Assembly (NCBI GenBank): GCA_014607495.2
Contig: CP053159.1
Location: 9,121,501 to 9,185,500, forward strand
Reading direction: 5' to 3'
Source: Carposina sasakii
Lineage: Eukaryota; Arthropoda; Insecta; Lepidoptera; Carposinidae
Length of the DNA: 64,000 bases
Shown piece by piece: positions 11,301-23,300 of the stretch. Both the position numbers and the translations under genes were made by a program. How positions within the stretch are numbered: position 1 is the first letter of the stretch; each line of letters opens with the position of its first letter. The notes under the pieces are model-generated. The model was not told the origin of the DNA. It searched no databases and saw nothing but the letters and a program-made list of their open reading frames with translations.

Positions 11301-11784
11301 CAGGGTATTTGTGACAGCCAGGCAAATATTGATACCATGACTTCAGACCATGATTCTGAGGCGGAAAACACTGAAAATTTGTCAGGAAAATTCCAAAATA
11401 TCCTTTAATAATTAGATAAATAGACTTTTTTTCATATTTTCAGGAAAAAAATAGTTTAGTTCGTTTGATTAGGCCTTAAGTAATGACTTATAAAATTTTA
11501 ACCAAAAGATGATTTTCCAAAAAAAAATTCCCCTCCAAAAAGTTCAAATAACTGATCAACCCTAATGGAGTCACAAGTGATCCAAAAAACAGCAATATGT
11601 CACACAATAACCAATAAGCCCATTTAATTAGTCACAGGATAGCCCGATACAATTTGGCGCGGAGAGCAAAGATTACTGATAATCAAATCAAAAATACATT
11701 TCCTGCGAGTAATAACACTGTCAACTCAACACAATGGTACTTGTTCAGCATTTAAATATTCGACTGGCTGTCACCCACGCCCTG
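11301..11784 (+). mobile_element. CAGGGTG MITE (GACAGCCAGGCAAATA family), copy 2
   Basis: It is 484 bp, TA-flanked, and closely similar to 6957-7427 across the interior. It starts CAGGGTATTTGTGACAGCCA and ends GGCTGTCACCCACGCCCTG. Confidence 0.8.
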
Positions 11785-11786
11785 TA

Positions 11787-13160
11787 TACCTGACTACTTA
11801 TCTTTTATAGATTACGGCATTTTGACTTTGTTTTGTTAGGTACATATATACCTATTAAAAACTTTACACCTAAACTGAAACTAATCTGAGACGAAATAAA
11901 TTATTTTGAACCAGTTTTTGGTACGATCAATATTTAGGTACTTCAAAATATCACAACGTAAGTCCTACCGCTAACAAATGTATTATCAATTTTACCTACA
12001 TAATATATAAGTAAGGTAATATTTTTCAAGATCGGGTATCGCGTTTAGCCACCCACAGTACCTACGTATGTCACGCCCACTAAACGGACTCTCACACCTA
12101 AAATATGTGATGGGCGACTAAAGCTATAAATCATAGAAGCACACAGAATGATGATGGAGATAAAAAAATATTAAAAAGCCTGCTGCTGCAACTGATGTAA
12201 AATCTTAGTATTTGCTAAAATTCAAGCTTGCTTGGTTCAGGTCATAAGCATAGCACAGCACAGGTTGTAGCTCGTTAGAATAATGTGCAAAGCAATCATG
12301 ACTCATAGTATTATATAGTGTTGTACATTGTACCTATTGTACCTACAGTGAAGTAGTAAGGTACATTCAGCATATACAGTAATACAAGATAAATAATGGG
12401 CATCGCAAAATATTGGAAATAATAAATTGTACAACACTAGGATCAGGACAAATCAATTTAGTCTTAAAAATACCCCTAATATCAACTATAGGGCAAAATA
12501 ATAATTCAATCTTAATAAAGAGTAATTGTTAGTACTTGCTATAATGCCTAATTAGTCTACATACAGACATAACATTGTTCCATTATTTCTAAAGAGACTT
12601 GGCAGAAGTGTAAAACTTGCATACTTACTTAACACCCGTTAGCCTAGTTTCAAATGGTAAAGAGCCTAACGCCACTATTAGGTACGTACTTTATAAATAC
12701 ATTAAATATCGTATTACCTTTAAATATAGTACCACAACCACTGTGTTAATGAAGAATGAATAATAGATTAACGTTCATTTGATTGTAATAGGCATCATTA
12801 AGTGACGGTTACATCAGGTATTTTCATTTTAAACGCATTTCATTTCAAGGATAAATAAAACTACGAGTTTATTTTAAAAGTTTGATTAAGAGAATGCGCC
12901 GAACAGAGAGGTCTTGTAGATAAAAGTCAATATATTTAGATAGTGCATTCTTCCGAAACGGACATGTCTCTGCGACTAGACTCGCGTATGTTGTGTAGAG
13001 AAACAACCTGTCCTAATCAAAATTAATTATTTCCGTGAAGTTTACGTTAGTAGTAGTAGTTTTTGGTAGGTTTCTGTAAGTATTATGTACCTACATATAC
13101 CCACTGCTGTATTCCCGAATAGGGTTAGCTTAGAACAGAAGGATTACAAATTAGATTCCT
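11787..13160. other. Intergenic AT-rich DNA, nothing recognised
   Basis: No gene or repeat shared elsewhere in the window was recognised. Confidence 0.45.
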
Positions 13161-13164
13161 CAGC

Positions 13165-13260
13165 CACGTTTAGTTGCTAGATAAGTTGCTAGCTCATCAA
13201 CTGAAAGAACTCCTCTGAATTCGTTGCTCAGTCGACTCTTACGACACGCACGGAAGCCTC
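13165..13260 (+). repeat. Interspersed repeat with GACAAGTTGCTAGCT-type block
   Basis: AAGTTGCTAGCTCATC, then GAAAGAACTCC, CAGTCGACTC, and ACGACACGCACGGAAG recur in order at 50085-50180 and 60586-60700. The 60586 copy reads as LLAERMPG, a possible relic of retroelement coding. The family is unassigned. Confidence 0.5.
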
Positions 13261-13663
13261 GCATCTATATTTGAAGCCTATATTTGAAGCTAAACGTTTT
13301 ATATTATGTACAAGTGTTGCTAAGCATTAACGTTTGGCTTTTCAAGTTCACATAGCAAAATATTATTATCTTGTAACATAATAAGGTACAATATCCTACC
13401 TATATGATGATAATTGATAATATGATTTTCGGCTTGTATTTACCCACTACCAGGGGGCTCTACACCGTCGTCTGATTCAGGATTAAGTAGTACTGAATAT
13501 GCCATATGCTCTTAGCACGAAGTGACAAAGGGTTATTCGCCAACTCGCTTACGTAAAACTAGCTCGCGAAGTTGGCACCTTCCGATTTTACCGATTTGTT
13601 TGTTATCAGCTTACACTGCCGTAAAATTTAAAAATTATCGTTGACTTTACCACAATACATATA

Positions 13664-14034
13664 CAGGGGTTTTTTCGTTGCCACCCTTAACGAAGGGTAC
13701 GTACTCTATACATCAAATAATGTAAGTTTATGCCCAAAAAAATGCTGGGAAACGATTACATTTTTTTGAAAATTTAATTACTTGATCGGGCGAAATTTAT
13801 AGTGTCCAGTGTTTATGCTAGTTTTTTCATAGACAAATATTAATTATTTCTCGTGAAAAAATCTTCCTACACGCGTCAATGTGCATTTATGCAGAAAAAC
13901 GCAGTCTCTTTACTCAACTTTGGACCCTAATATTTTGGAAACCAGACACTTCCCAGGTATGCTTCCATGGAGAAAAATGATCGTGATGATGAGGAGATTC
14001 CGTAGTTTTCAGGAATGTTGACGACCAAAAATCA
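13664..14034 (+). mobile_element. CAGG MITE (TTTTTGGTCGTC family)
   Basis: It starts TACAGGGGTTTTTTCGTTGC and CACCCTTAACGAAGGGTACG and runs to GACGACCAAAAATCA. Internal blocks such as CACTTCCCAGGTATGCTTCC match 39738 and 43155. Its far end is replaced by the start of the next MITE at 14037. Confidence 0.75.
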
Positions 14035-14036
14035 TA

Positions 14037-14247
14037 CAGGGTGTAAAAAAAGGGTATGTTAAGCGAAAAGCTATGTATAGCCCACTGTAAAACCTATCCA
14101 CAAAATTTGGACCCGAAATCAATGTTTATTTTTCCCGATGTATGACAAGAATTTTCACAATATAAAAATAAAAATGTGATTTCTTATTTTTTAGATAGGT
14201 TCTCTATAGTAGGCAATAGCTTTCGCTTACGTTACATATAAATTTTT
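14037..14247 (+). mobile_element. CAGGGTG MITE (GTTAAGCGAAAAGCTATG family), decayed
   Basis: It begins CAGGGTGTAAAAAAAGGGTA and GTTAAGCGAAAAGCTATG, as at 32597 and 41440. The right end is degraded (GGCAATAGCTTTCGCTTACG) and lacks the terminal CACCCTG. Confidence 0.65.
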
Positions 14248-14607
14248 ATAACTTATCACAATAACGCATATTTTGAGCTCATATCCAATTATGTTAATTA
14301 TTTGAACTAAGCCGAGGCCAATACCTACTGTATTAGAACGGGGGCAAAACCACCGGCATATTAACTATGGGAAAACTTTTGCTAACAAATTACTCTATGG
14401 AGCAACCTTCTATTTTTCTAGTTTATTTAGGAAAATATGATGTTAATATGGCTCCAAATCTTATTTAGAGGTAGGTCTGTATTTCATTCAAAAGAACTCG
14501 AAACCTGCAATGAAGAGGTTTAGTTAAAGCAATAAAAAGTTGAACGGAAATGAGATAGCGCTAACCGGTTTCTTCATCCGTCGCGCTCGACTCAAGCTTG
14601 TTTTTTT

Positions 14608-14745
14608 TAGAGCCCGTTTCATAGAAATACTCTCGTGCCTGATTTCGGAACTAATTTTTTTCTATGCAAGTTACACAGATAATGTAGTCATGCTCAAGCA
14701 ACTAGCGCCATCGTTCAAAGGAATTCTTTGGTGAAACGAACTCTA
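14608..14745. mobile_element. Possible small MITE
   Basis: TAGAGCCCGTTTCATAG at the left and GTGAAACGAACTCTAG at the right form an imperfect inverted repeat of about 15 bp enclosing 138 bp. No second copy was found here. Confidence 0.35.
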
Positions 14746-15303
14746 GTCGACTGTGCCTTTTTTGCCATGGCTGTGGCCCTTCCAACAATAATAGAAAAGT
14801 ATAAACTCTACTTCTTATTGTGCCCGTTTATTGAGGAGGAAATGGTGTGTATTAGAAAAAATATTATCGAAATCGATTTGGTTTGACATTTCCATTTGAA
14901 GATTGGGCATTAAGTTTTTTGAGTATCTAATCATTCTACTTTTAGTAGGAAATAATTTAAAGTATAGGTAGTAATCGAAGCAATTAGATATTATGTAAAC
15001 AGCTTAACTTACTACCAAATCGATAAAAGTACTTAATAGCCCTGAATTTCAAGCGTTTACTTAAATATTTATGCTGGACTTTGACGTAGAAAAACATTAA
15101 CGAAAATTACTTACCACATTGTTGCGCCTAGTTGTAGATTTATATTTGTTTTTACATGCTTACCAAGTCACATATACCCGTAATAAATCCGAATTGCCCA
15201 GTATTGACAAACCTCACAGATATATATCAGAATCCCTACAAGCCACCAACCAAATGGATAAGGACAATTGATTCCTTTTCAGGAACTTCTAATGAACAGT
15301 ACA
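14746..15303. other. Intergenic DNA, nothing recognised
   Basis: No supported feature was seen. Confidence 0.45.
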
Positions 15304-15305
15304 TA

Positions 15306-15701
15306 CAGGGTGTAAAAAGACAACAATGTTTTTTTAATACCTCGTATTCTTTGTAAGGTTACGATCATTTTCTTTTATGGAACCAACCCTGGGAAACGAC
15401 AAAAAAATTATGAAAAAATACTGTCATTTTATTGCAAGCAATGTATTCGTTTGATGCGCAAAGTACAAATGTACCTACAAAACTAACGGTATAACATTTT
15501 GACATGGTATCTTTGAAAAAAATGTTTGTTAACCGATTTCAGATGGATTTATGTAAAAAAAATGATAATATTAATGTAACTTTGGACCTCAATATCTTGG
15601 AAACCCGTGGTTTCTCAGGGCTGCTTCCATAGAAAAAAATTATCGTGATGTTACAAAGAATACGAGGTATTAAAAGAACAAAGTTGTCTTTTTACACCCA
15701 G
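15306..15701 (+). mobile_element. CAGGGTG MITE (GTAAAAAGACAAC family), copy 1
   Basis: It begins CAGGGTGTAAAAAGACAACA and ends with the complement of the same motif, with TA on both sides. TACCTCGTATTCTTTGTAA occurs near both ends in inverted orientation. It is 396 bp with no coding. Confidence 0.78.
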
Positions 15702-15703
15702 TA

Positions 15704-16371
15704 TAGGTAGTATAAGTAGGATTTTTTTTTAAATTTTATACTCTGCATTTTATCGCGGCCACACAGGTATCAGACAATTATGATGAAATTAAAATAGACA
15801 ATCACGACAATACCTATAGGACACTTTATTTAAAAGACACAATAAATTTTAAAAGTAAAGTAATCTCAAAATCCTTTTGAGTTTTAGTAAAATGTCCGCT
15901 CATTTTATTTAAACTATTCATTAAAAAGTTGTATTCTAGCTTTATATTTCACAACGAAAATTTTCTCAGTGAAATTATTTACCTTGGTTATCAAATAAAT
16001 TTTGGCGATGTGAAGTATCACTAATATTGCAAATGTCTCAGCATATCTCCGAGATATATCATAGCCATGAATGCAGCAAGGAAATAGCATGTGAAATGAA
16101 TAAAAGATGTTTTATATTCACAATCGCCATGTTTATTCTTTCCATTTTACTTCTAAAACTCTTATCTTCATTCAACATAAAATTAACACATAAAGTATAT
16201 TATTATCATACATCAATAACATTCACTGTGCATTACAGTAGTACATAGTACTCAGTAATTATAGTCCATATAACTTTTATGAGACTTACATCTTTGGATA
16301 TAATAAGTTTCTCTTATAAATAGGTACTGTTCATGTAACGTCTTAAGTGAGCTTCCAATATTAAGTTATAA
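15704..16371. other. Intergenic DNA downstream of the kekkon gene
   Basis: No gene was recognised. The frame at 16027-16248 has no family resemblance. Confidence 0.45.
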
Positions 16372-16390
16372 TTTATTCAATTTTATTTAT
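16372..16390 (-). terminator. Candidate polyadenylation signals of the kekkon gene
   Basis: Read on the minus strand, AATAAA occurs at 16372-16377 and again within the AT-rich run at 16382-16390. These sites lie about 250-270 bases beyond the kekkon stop codon, a plausible 3' UTR length. In DNA this AT-rich such hexamers also arise by chance. Confidence 0.4.
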
Positions 16391-16639
16391 TTAACTATTT
16401 GGCGATCATAGACAATACCTTCTCGTATCACACTCTATAATTTACACTTACGTCCTTCAACTAGTCAGTCGTGGATCTTATCATTAAGACCCAATGAAAC
16501 CTTCCTTTAACATAAATAAATAATATAATACAAAAATATTACACTAACAGTGTAGGCCGGTGAATACAACCCGACACGTAGAGTTTTGATATTAACGTGA
16601 TATATACAAATGATTGTGTACTAGTAACAACATATACTT

Positions 16640-18580
16640 TTAAACGTCTGTTGCACAGCCATCTTGAAAACCATCCTCAGATGACCTGGTGATGGTGAGG
16701 ACTCGTTTCAATGCAGATACCGGAGGAAGCACCGGTGGGGCACGCTGCCATACTCGCAGTGTCCGTGCGCCCCCCACGGGCAGCCCGTAGTCGGGAGGAT
16801 AGGGACCCTCTGGTAAGGGCACTGGCTGCGTCGCCACAGCGTGTGACCGAGGAAACGTTCTGCTCATGTATCCCAACTCCTCCTGGGACCCGTCCACACT
16901 AGTATTTTCAATAATGGGCGTCCTGTCATTGTAATATGCGGGAATAGCCGAGCTGACTGCCCTTGCCAGGTTACCCGCTTGACTCATTTTCATTTGGTCC
17001 CATAGGCCAGACGGATATAAAGAGTCAGAGGCCTCGCGTGCGTATTCGCCGCTCCCTGGTCGAACGACGCTATCCGGCCGCGTGTCGTTGATAAGATCGG
17101 GGTCAATACTGGCCGATACTGTGGGAGACACCACCACAGCTCCACCCGAAGTCATTATACTTCCTCTTCCCTCATAATGGTTTGTAGTATATTGTGTCTC
17201 GTTTACCCTAGGAGGTTTTATAACAGGATTACATTTAATATCATTGTAATTCTGAGATTCTTGTCTGTTAGCCAATACCGCGACATGAGGTCTGTCGGTC
17301 GCGGATGGATGCACCTCGTTCCCAGATACTACTCTGTCGAGAGTGTTTGGTGTTTTGCTTTCACACGCAGGCGTGGGACGAAATCGGACAAAAGTTATGA
17401 GTAGCCCGAGCGAAATGACTACTATAACTAAGAACAATGCAGCTCCCAAACTTGCTATCTGAGCACTTCCCAAAGATGCCATTCCTGCAGTCATTTGTGT
17501 CACATGTACTGTGAAGTTTGCTTCCGCATTACCACCCTTGTTTTCAGCGACACAGTAAAACTCCATCGGATCTGATTCTTGCGTGTTTGTTAATACTAAA
17601 GATGACTTTCTTTTGGCCTCGCCTTCTTCATAAATATAAATCTTTTGATGAGAATTGTAATTACTTCCGTTCTGAAGTAGCCGTCCATTCCAATACCAGT
17701 TTATATTAGCGCTAGGTACAGCTTCCGTTCTGCAAATGATCGTAGCATTCTCTCCAACGCCCGCTTCTACGTGTCGGCTCACAGGCAATATTTCTGGTTT
17801 ACATGCAAAATCTTCGATCGATAGCTCTGCGAATGGCTTGTTGGCTAGTCTAGTGGGCGCCGAACAGCTGGGAGTTGAAAGTAATTTTCGTTTTCCGAGC
17901 CATAACTTCAACTCTCGAAGCCGACAATCACATGTCCATGGATTATCTGACAAATCCAATGCTCGTAATTTTTCTACTTTTTCTAATGAGTGTAGAGGCA
18001 AGTCTCGTAGCTTATTGTGATTTAATTTAAGAGATTCTATTGATCTTAGGTTTCGAAATGCGTCTCCTGCTATTTCTCTTATATCACAGCGCGATAAATC
18101 TAGTTTGACTGCACTACTCAAGTGGATTAATGAATCTGAGTGTACTTTCAATACTGGATTTTGTGATAATGTTATATCCCTTAGAAAAGGAACATGTTTG
18201 AAGCAATTTGAAGGTATTTGTGTAAGCAAATTGTGAGATAGGTCCAGTTCTACAAGATTTGTTAGGCCTTTGAAGGCATGATCGTGTATTTGGCCAATAT
18301 TACAACTACGTAAGTATACTCTTTGAAGATTAACGAGCCCCGTCTTAGCGAAGGCATCTTGAGGAAGTATTTGAAGATTATTGCCTGAGAGATCAAGCAC
18401 TTGAGTCGCCGGATCGATGGGTTCAGGAACGGTGATTAGAGCACGGTCCATACACTCTACAGTCTGTTTTCCACCTTTCCACTTGCACGTACATACAGCC
18501 GGACATGACCCCGGGGGAGCAATGCCGGCTATAATCGTTTCCCATACAATTACACTCACTGTTACTACTAGCCACTTCAT
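16640..18580 (-). CDS. kek: Kekkon-family LRR-Ig transmembrane protein
   Basis: This single-exon gene encodes 646 residues. It should be a cell-surface adhesion or signalling-modulator protein; Drosophila kekkon relatives act in EGFR and BMP signalling and in neurons, but its own partner cannot be read here. Seen in order: signal peptide (about 1-21), LRR N-cap with Cys26, Cys30, Cys32 and Cys43, seven leucine-rich repeats (about 58-212), LRR C-cap from NPWTCDC to Cys260, one C2-type Ig domain (Cys283, Trp295, Tyr342-Cys343), a membrane span (about 375-397) and a tail of about 248 residues ending TDV, a class I PDZ ligand. Possible N-glycosylation sites are N278, N304 and N355. I start at the ATG whose complement is 18578-18580. 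The frame is open further upstream through a TTG at 18601, but the ATG gives a clean signal peptide and has A at -3. Seven LRRs plus one Ig is the kekkon layout. The paralogue (kek1, kek2, kek5 and so on) is not resolved. The coding region is clearly richer in GC than its surroundings. Confidence 0.93.
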   Translation of the reverse strand: MKWLVVTVSVIVWETIIAGIAPPGSCPAVCTCKWKGGKQTVECMDRALITVPEPIDPATQVLDLSGNNLQILPQDAFAKTGLVNLQRVYLRSCNIGQIHDHAFKGLTNLVELDLSHNLLTQIPSNCFKHVPFLRDITLSQNPVLKVHSDSLIHLSSAVKLDLSRCDIREIAGDAFRNLRSIESLKLNHNKLRDLPLHSLEKVEKLRALDLSDNPWTCDCRLRELKLWLGKRKLLSTPSCSAPTRLANKPFAELSIEDFACKPEILPVSRHVEAGVGENATIICRTEAVPSANINWYWNGRLLQNGSNYNSHQKIYIYEEGEAKRKSSLVLTNTQESDPMEFYCVAENKGGNAEANFTVHVTQMTAGMASLGSAQIASLGAALFLVIVVISLGLLITFVRFRPTPACESKTPNTLDRVVSGNEVHPSATDRPHVAVLANRQESQNYNDIKCNPVIKPPRVNETQYTTNHYEGRGSIMTSGGAVVVSPTVSASIDPDLINDTRPDSVVRPGSGEYAREASDSLYPSGLWDQMKMSQAGNLARAVSSAIPAYYNDRTPIIENTSVDGSQEELGYMSRTFPRSHAVATQPVPLPEGPYPPDYGLPVGGARTLRVWQRAPPVLPPVSALKRVLTITRSSEDGFQDGCATDV

Positions 18581-18719
18581 TTTGACTATTAGATTTATCA
18601 AATGTTTGTCACAACTTTCACATGATTTATCACAACACTGCGCACATCCAAAAAGTCACGAAATCCAGGTGTTTAAAAATCCAAGATAGTTCAAAGTTGA
18701 TACGTGTAGTCAATACTCC

Positions 18720-19160
18720 GATACCGTATCACATCACTGCTCGAGAAAGTTGGCGCGCGGTACATGACGACACGCGGCGTGCCCGCGGTTGTCGGTCGTC
18801 AACTGGAGGGTTGACTTGTCTCGCTAGGAAGGAGCTTACTCGAGGCATGCGCGCGAGGGTCCCCGCTCCCCGCTCTGCGGCTTCACCGCATCCGCCGCGA
18901 CTGAACCAAACTGTTGAAAGAATTCCAAAAGTGTAATTTTCTACCTGGTCTTGTTGGAGCAAGTCGGCAGACCGTCACGTCCATTGATAAATACCTGAGC
19001 CCGTGGTGCGCGGGCGGGCGACCGAGGGCAATGAATGCAATGCTCCGTCGGGTAACAATGATGCGTCCGTTCTTCTGCGGCACGTAAAGCGGTCCGATTG
19101 TCGTAAAATACACATCTCTTTGTCGCGAGCACGTCGGGATTAGGCGTCAGGTAGAAAACC
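18720..19160 (-). promoter_or_regulatory. GC-rich 5' region of the kekkon gene
   Basis: This block stands out as GC- and CpG-rich in AT-rich DNA and sits 140-580 bases upstream of the kekkon ATG. Short open frames appear on both strands, as expected of GC-rich DNA, and none resembles a protein. A CAG|GTAGAA splice-donor-like sequence lies on the minus strand near 18942-18951, so a 5' UTR exon ending there is possible. I infer promoter plus 5' UTR; no TATA box or initiator was identified with confidence. Confidence 0.45.
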
Positions 19161-20287
19161 AATTATTCACAACATACGGATCGAAAAGGAAGGCAGGTAC
19201 ACATGGCCGACAATAACACAGGATGTGACAAAAAGAATACGACATTTTCATTCATAATTTCGTGCAATGAATGGAAGTTTGTAACTTAGTTTTTAAACAG
19301 AATTCCTCAATTAACAGAACAGTTTCAGGTAAAAATACAACTATTATTCCGATGAAAGCAAAATTGCTATGCTTAATTTTTTTAACCGGCTCTAAGAATG
19401 AGTGTGCTTGATATTGAGACCTTAAAATATGATTTTACTAATAAAATAGCTTTATTTAAATTTATCTACGTTATTTATTATCTACCTTTCTTTATCCCAT
19501 ATTATTTGGGTTAGAATTTTAGAAACAATTCGGTACATAAAAATTTATACTTATTTATTACTTATGTTTCACCGACGAAAATGCGTGGGATCTTCAGGGA
19601 TACCAGTCTATGTTATAGAATTATAGAGCAGAATATTACTAAACTTAATTTAAAACTTTACTAAAATATTTATAGAAAATCTTACTCTAATTTAACAAAA
19701 TTAAAAAACACTTAACGTAAGATAATAAATAAAATAATCTATGTACATTGAACGAGTTAAGAGGATGCATCAGTGAACAAGTGGATAAATTAAAATGTGG
19801 AAATACTGGATTTTTAAAGCTGTGGCACATAATATTATTATTATCCATCAAATTCACGCATACGCAGTGGCTGGAATGCCTCGCTAATAAATAACACTCA
19901 CTAGCAAAATGTCTGTATAAACAATTTTATAGAAATACGACTATAGGATCAAACCCTCGGGGTGTGGAATGCGGATAACAACCCAATCATTTTCAAAGAA
20001 TTTATTCTATTATTATACCTACTCACTTCCCTGATCAATCATAATAATAAATCTGTAGGTAAATGAAATGTGTCTGTACTTTGGAGATATGGCAATAAAA
20101 ACAATATTGGTAGATTCTGAGAACCAATAGACGCCAAAACAACACTTTTGCAAATAGATTTCTATCTGTATGTTTGCGTGAGCATGGCACAAAACTACTG
20201 GATGAAATTCAATGCGGTTTTCAATGTTACATAGTAGGAGCTCTAATTTCAAAACTGGTATGTTTTATCTCTCGACACTTTTTTCTG
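19161..20287. other. Intergenic AT-rich DNA upstream of the kekkon gene
   Basis: Nothing coding was recognised. It could hold kekkon 5' regulatory DNA or a first intron. Confidence 0.4.
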
Positions 20288-20325
20288 CAGTCCACGTGAA
20301 CGGAGTGGTGGGCGTTTGATAGTAC
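20288..20325 (+). repeat. Helitron end fragment
   Basis: CTGCAGTCCACGTGAACGGA followed by GTGGTGGGCGTTTGATAGT resembles the 3' end of the Helitron family (for example 59270-59308) with a damaged terminus. Confidence 0.45.
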
Positions 20326-20345
20326 TAATATAACATGCAAGAGTT

Positions 20346-20351
<6 letters not shown>

Positions 20352-20376
<25 letters not shown>

Positions 20377-20377
20377 A
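20352..20377 (+). repeat. (CT)n microsatellite
   Basis: About twelve uninterrupted CT units. Confidence 0.95.
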
Positions 20378-23300
20378 CCATGGTCTATTTATTTTCGCGC
20401 TTTGCGTTAAAATTGTTAGACGGATATGAACGAAATGTGTTCGGATTGGTCCGATAATTTATACAAATAATCACGCAATTTTTATACAAAAAGTGGAATG
20501 TAAAAAATATTGCCTACTTTTTAATCAGGACATATTAAACTTTCCACTAAATATCTTCTTTATTTATACCAACATTGTTTTATTTTCCTGATAATATTAA
20601 TATATCGATTAGCAGCAGCAAGTAATTCTGTGCCATACGTATAGTCTACTAAGTATAATGAACTCCCTAACATAATTTCTGGGCTCACAGCTTGCTATTA
20701 GCAGGCGGTTCTTTGTGGAAATCTCATCGGCACTTTTACTTAGGCTTTACATAATAGATTTACTATCAATTTTAGTTAGGTACCTTCTGTCATAGAGGAA
20801 TAATTATTCCTCTATGCTACTGTGTAAGAATCAATAGTCAATGATTGTGTAAGCGGCTAGGGGATTCTCGTTAGCAATAATACTGTCACTCTTTATAAAT
20901 GAGAAAAAAGTACAATAAGTGGATGAGAATCATTGGATTTGTTCTAAATATGTGCTTATCTAGAACATATTAAAAGGTAGGTACAAGTTTGAATACTTTT
21001 GTTAAGAATTGCTTACCTAATTTAAATAAACGTATGTTCTGCAGTGAAGTCGCGTGCTTCTCATCTGTACTCATAAAATGCGCCTTAATTACTCGTAAGA
21101 GAGCAAAAAAATGGCTGCCATTTGCCCGTCATCTGCTCCCTCACCTGGCAGCAACAGACGGAGCGACACGTGGCGCCGGCTGACACACGCCTCCTAATAG
21201 GGCTTCTTAGTGCTTTAACTGCATTACTCCTTAAAGGTGTTCATATACGAGCAATTTTTTTTTCATTTTTATAGCAAAAACTACCATAATAATGGAGGTG
21301 AAAAAAAATTATATACGTAACAACTTACAATTACTTACAAAAAAATGTTTGATGTCAACTAAATATGTAGTATCATGTAGTATGTAGAATTAAGCATTAC
21401 TGGTTTTTAATACAAGATGTATATTTTATGAGTAGTATAATAAATAAATGAATAATAATTAGTTATTCCTAATGACTGTCGAATCAACGCACAGTCCAAA
21501 ACCGCTGATTTTCAGAGACCTGAAACTTGGAGGTTGTGTTCTTTCCGTAGGCATCCGATAAGTAACGATTTCCCGAAATCCCCACGGGAAATTAAAATTA
21601 GTTCAGTAGTTATTATTGTATTTTAGTACTGCTGCAATCTCCAGCTAATTTATTTTCATACTTAGTGCAACAAAATGCTCATCCGCCCGCACCATTATTT
21701 TACCATTAGCTTACTTGTAGGACGACGAGGAGACATTTAATTTTTTGAGAGAAGCCCCTAATGGAGTTACACATAACATTAGATTTATATTACATTGTTC
21801 ATTTTGTTTTTGAGCATATTTCTTGCTCTTTTGCCGTTTATGTAATTAAGTTATTTCCTACTTAAGTGCAAAGATACGATTCTTTAAAGTTAATTTATGC
21901 CACGCGAAGCCCCCAGTCAAATACCTGTCCGAAGTCTGCCGTCTTGCACTTTATTAAAATCTCGATATGTTATCTTGAAATGTTGATATTTATATGTTAT
22001 TTTACAAATAGAGAAATATTAATTCATTATCCTCAACCTAAAACATTGTGAAATTCCATCCATTAGGGAACGCGTAAAAATGAAGACTCTTGAATAAGTA
22101 CGTTGACGAAATTCTATCGATTCGATCGAGAAAGGATGTTTTCTAAGCTCATCTGGGATAACACACGAAGGCGGAGAAACCATCTTACATTAACGGAAAT
22201 AACTGTAACAAAATATTTTATCGTAAACAAAACTATTATTATCCTATCGTAGGAGATTACTTCTAAACAAAGGTAAATAATATCGCTCTTTATTCGGCAG
22301 TTGTTTGAACAAGCCTGTTTATTTAAGTAGACGGACAAAGCTTTGTTATGAGTTATGAGTAAGTTATTCTTAGCCAGCTGTTCTCGTTTGAACAATCTTC
22401 CAAGCTATGAATATTTCAAATATCACTTTTAACAGAATATTGCACAATTGGAAAAACTAAAATGTCTTAGAAAGAATTTCAATAAGCGCCAATTATTCAA
22501 AAGTTCGCGGGTTTTTCATCAACTGGACATAAGACGGACCGAAACGAATTGGCACACTTTTCATAACATTGCGAATATTATCTACTGTTCATGTTCGGTT
22601 ACACTTCGTTTATCGTAGAACATTAGACTGGATAGAAACAAAGTGTAAAGACCTTGTTGATTAATATATCCTTTGTGAGCCGAATTAAAGTTTGAAACTA
22701 GACTACATGACCGCCTGACCGGAACTGGCTCATAACCATTAAATTGGGACGCCAGCTCGTTAATTACACCAACAGTCATTAACGCGCCTGAGAAGAACTA
22801 AATGTACGAAATGCAAAATACCTACACTGGGCAAAATGCCGCTTTTGCAGTCGTAAGATTAAGAGGATTTCTTTCACAAGTCTCCTCTAAGGCGGTTGGT
22901 TTTAACTGCCACTTTTATGTTATTTTTGTCGTAAATGCTTATTTAACGAGTATAGTTTTTATCAGCGTTTATATCATCTCATGTCCTGTGAGGCATTATC
23001 TGCGGAGTCCTACACTGTGAGATTATAATTAAAAGAGACTATCACTTCCTTATCGAGAACATAGTTTAAGTAATGTTTTGAACTTAGACACCTCAAAGAT
23101 TCTCCAACTATCTTTAGAGACGAGAATTTCGTTACATTGAAACTAACAGATCGAAAACTTTGCAGCCATTTCTATTTCAGTTTTATTGCGACATTCTATT
23201 TATAATCCAACAACAATAGTCGACTCTATGTTGCTGTGTAAGGTATTCAGTACCTTATTTGTTTCATCTTCAGGGCTATTTAAAAACTACTATAATTCAA

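Noticed and set aside
18581..18601. A seven-residue N-terminal extension of the kekkon frame
   Set aside because: It begins at TTG, not ATG; the ATG at 18580 gives a proper signal peptide and good start context.
18622..19162. Several overlapping frames on both strands upstream of the kekkon gene
   Set aside because: They arise from GC-rich DNA with few stops, overlap each other and resemble no family.
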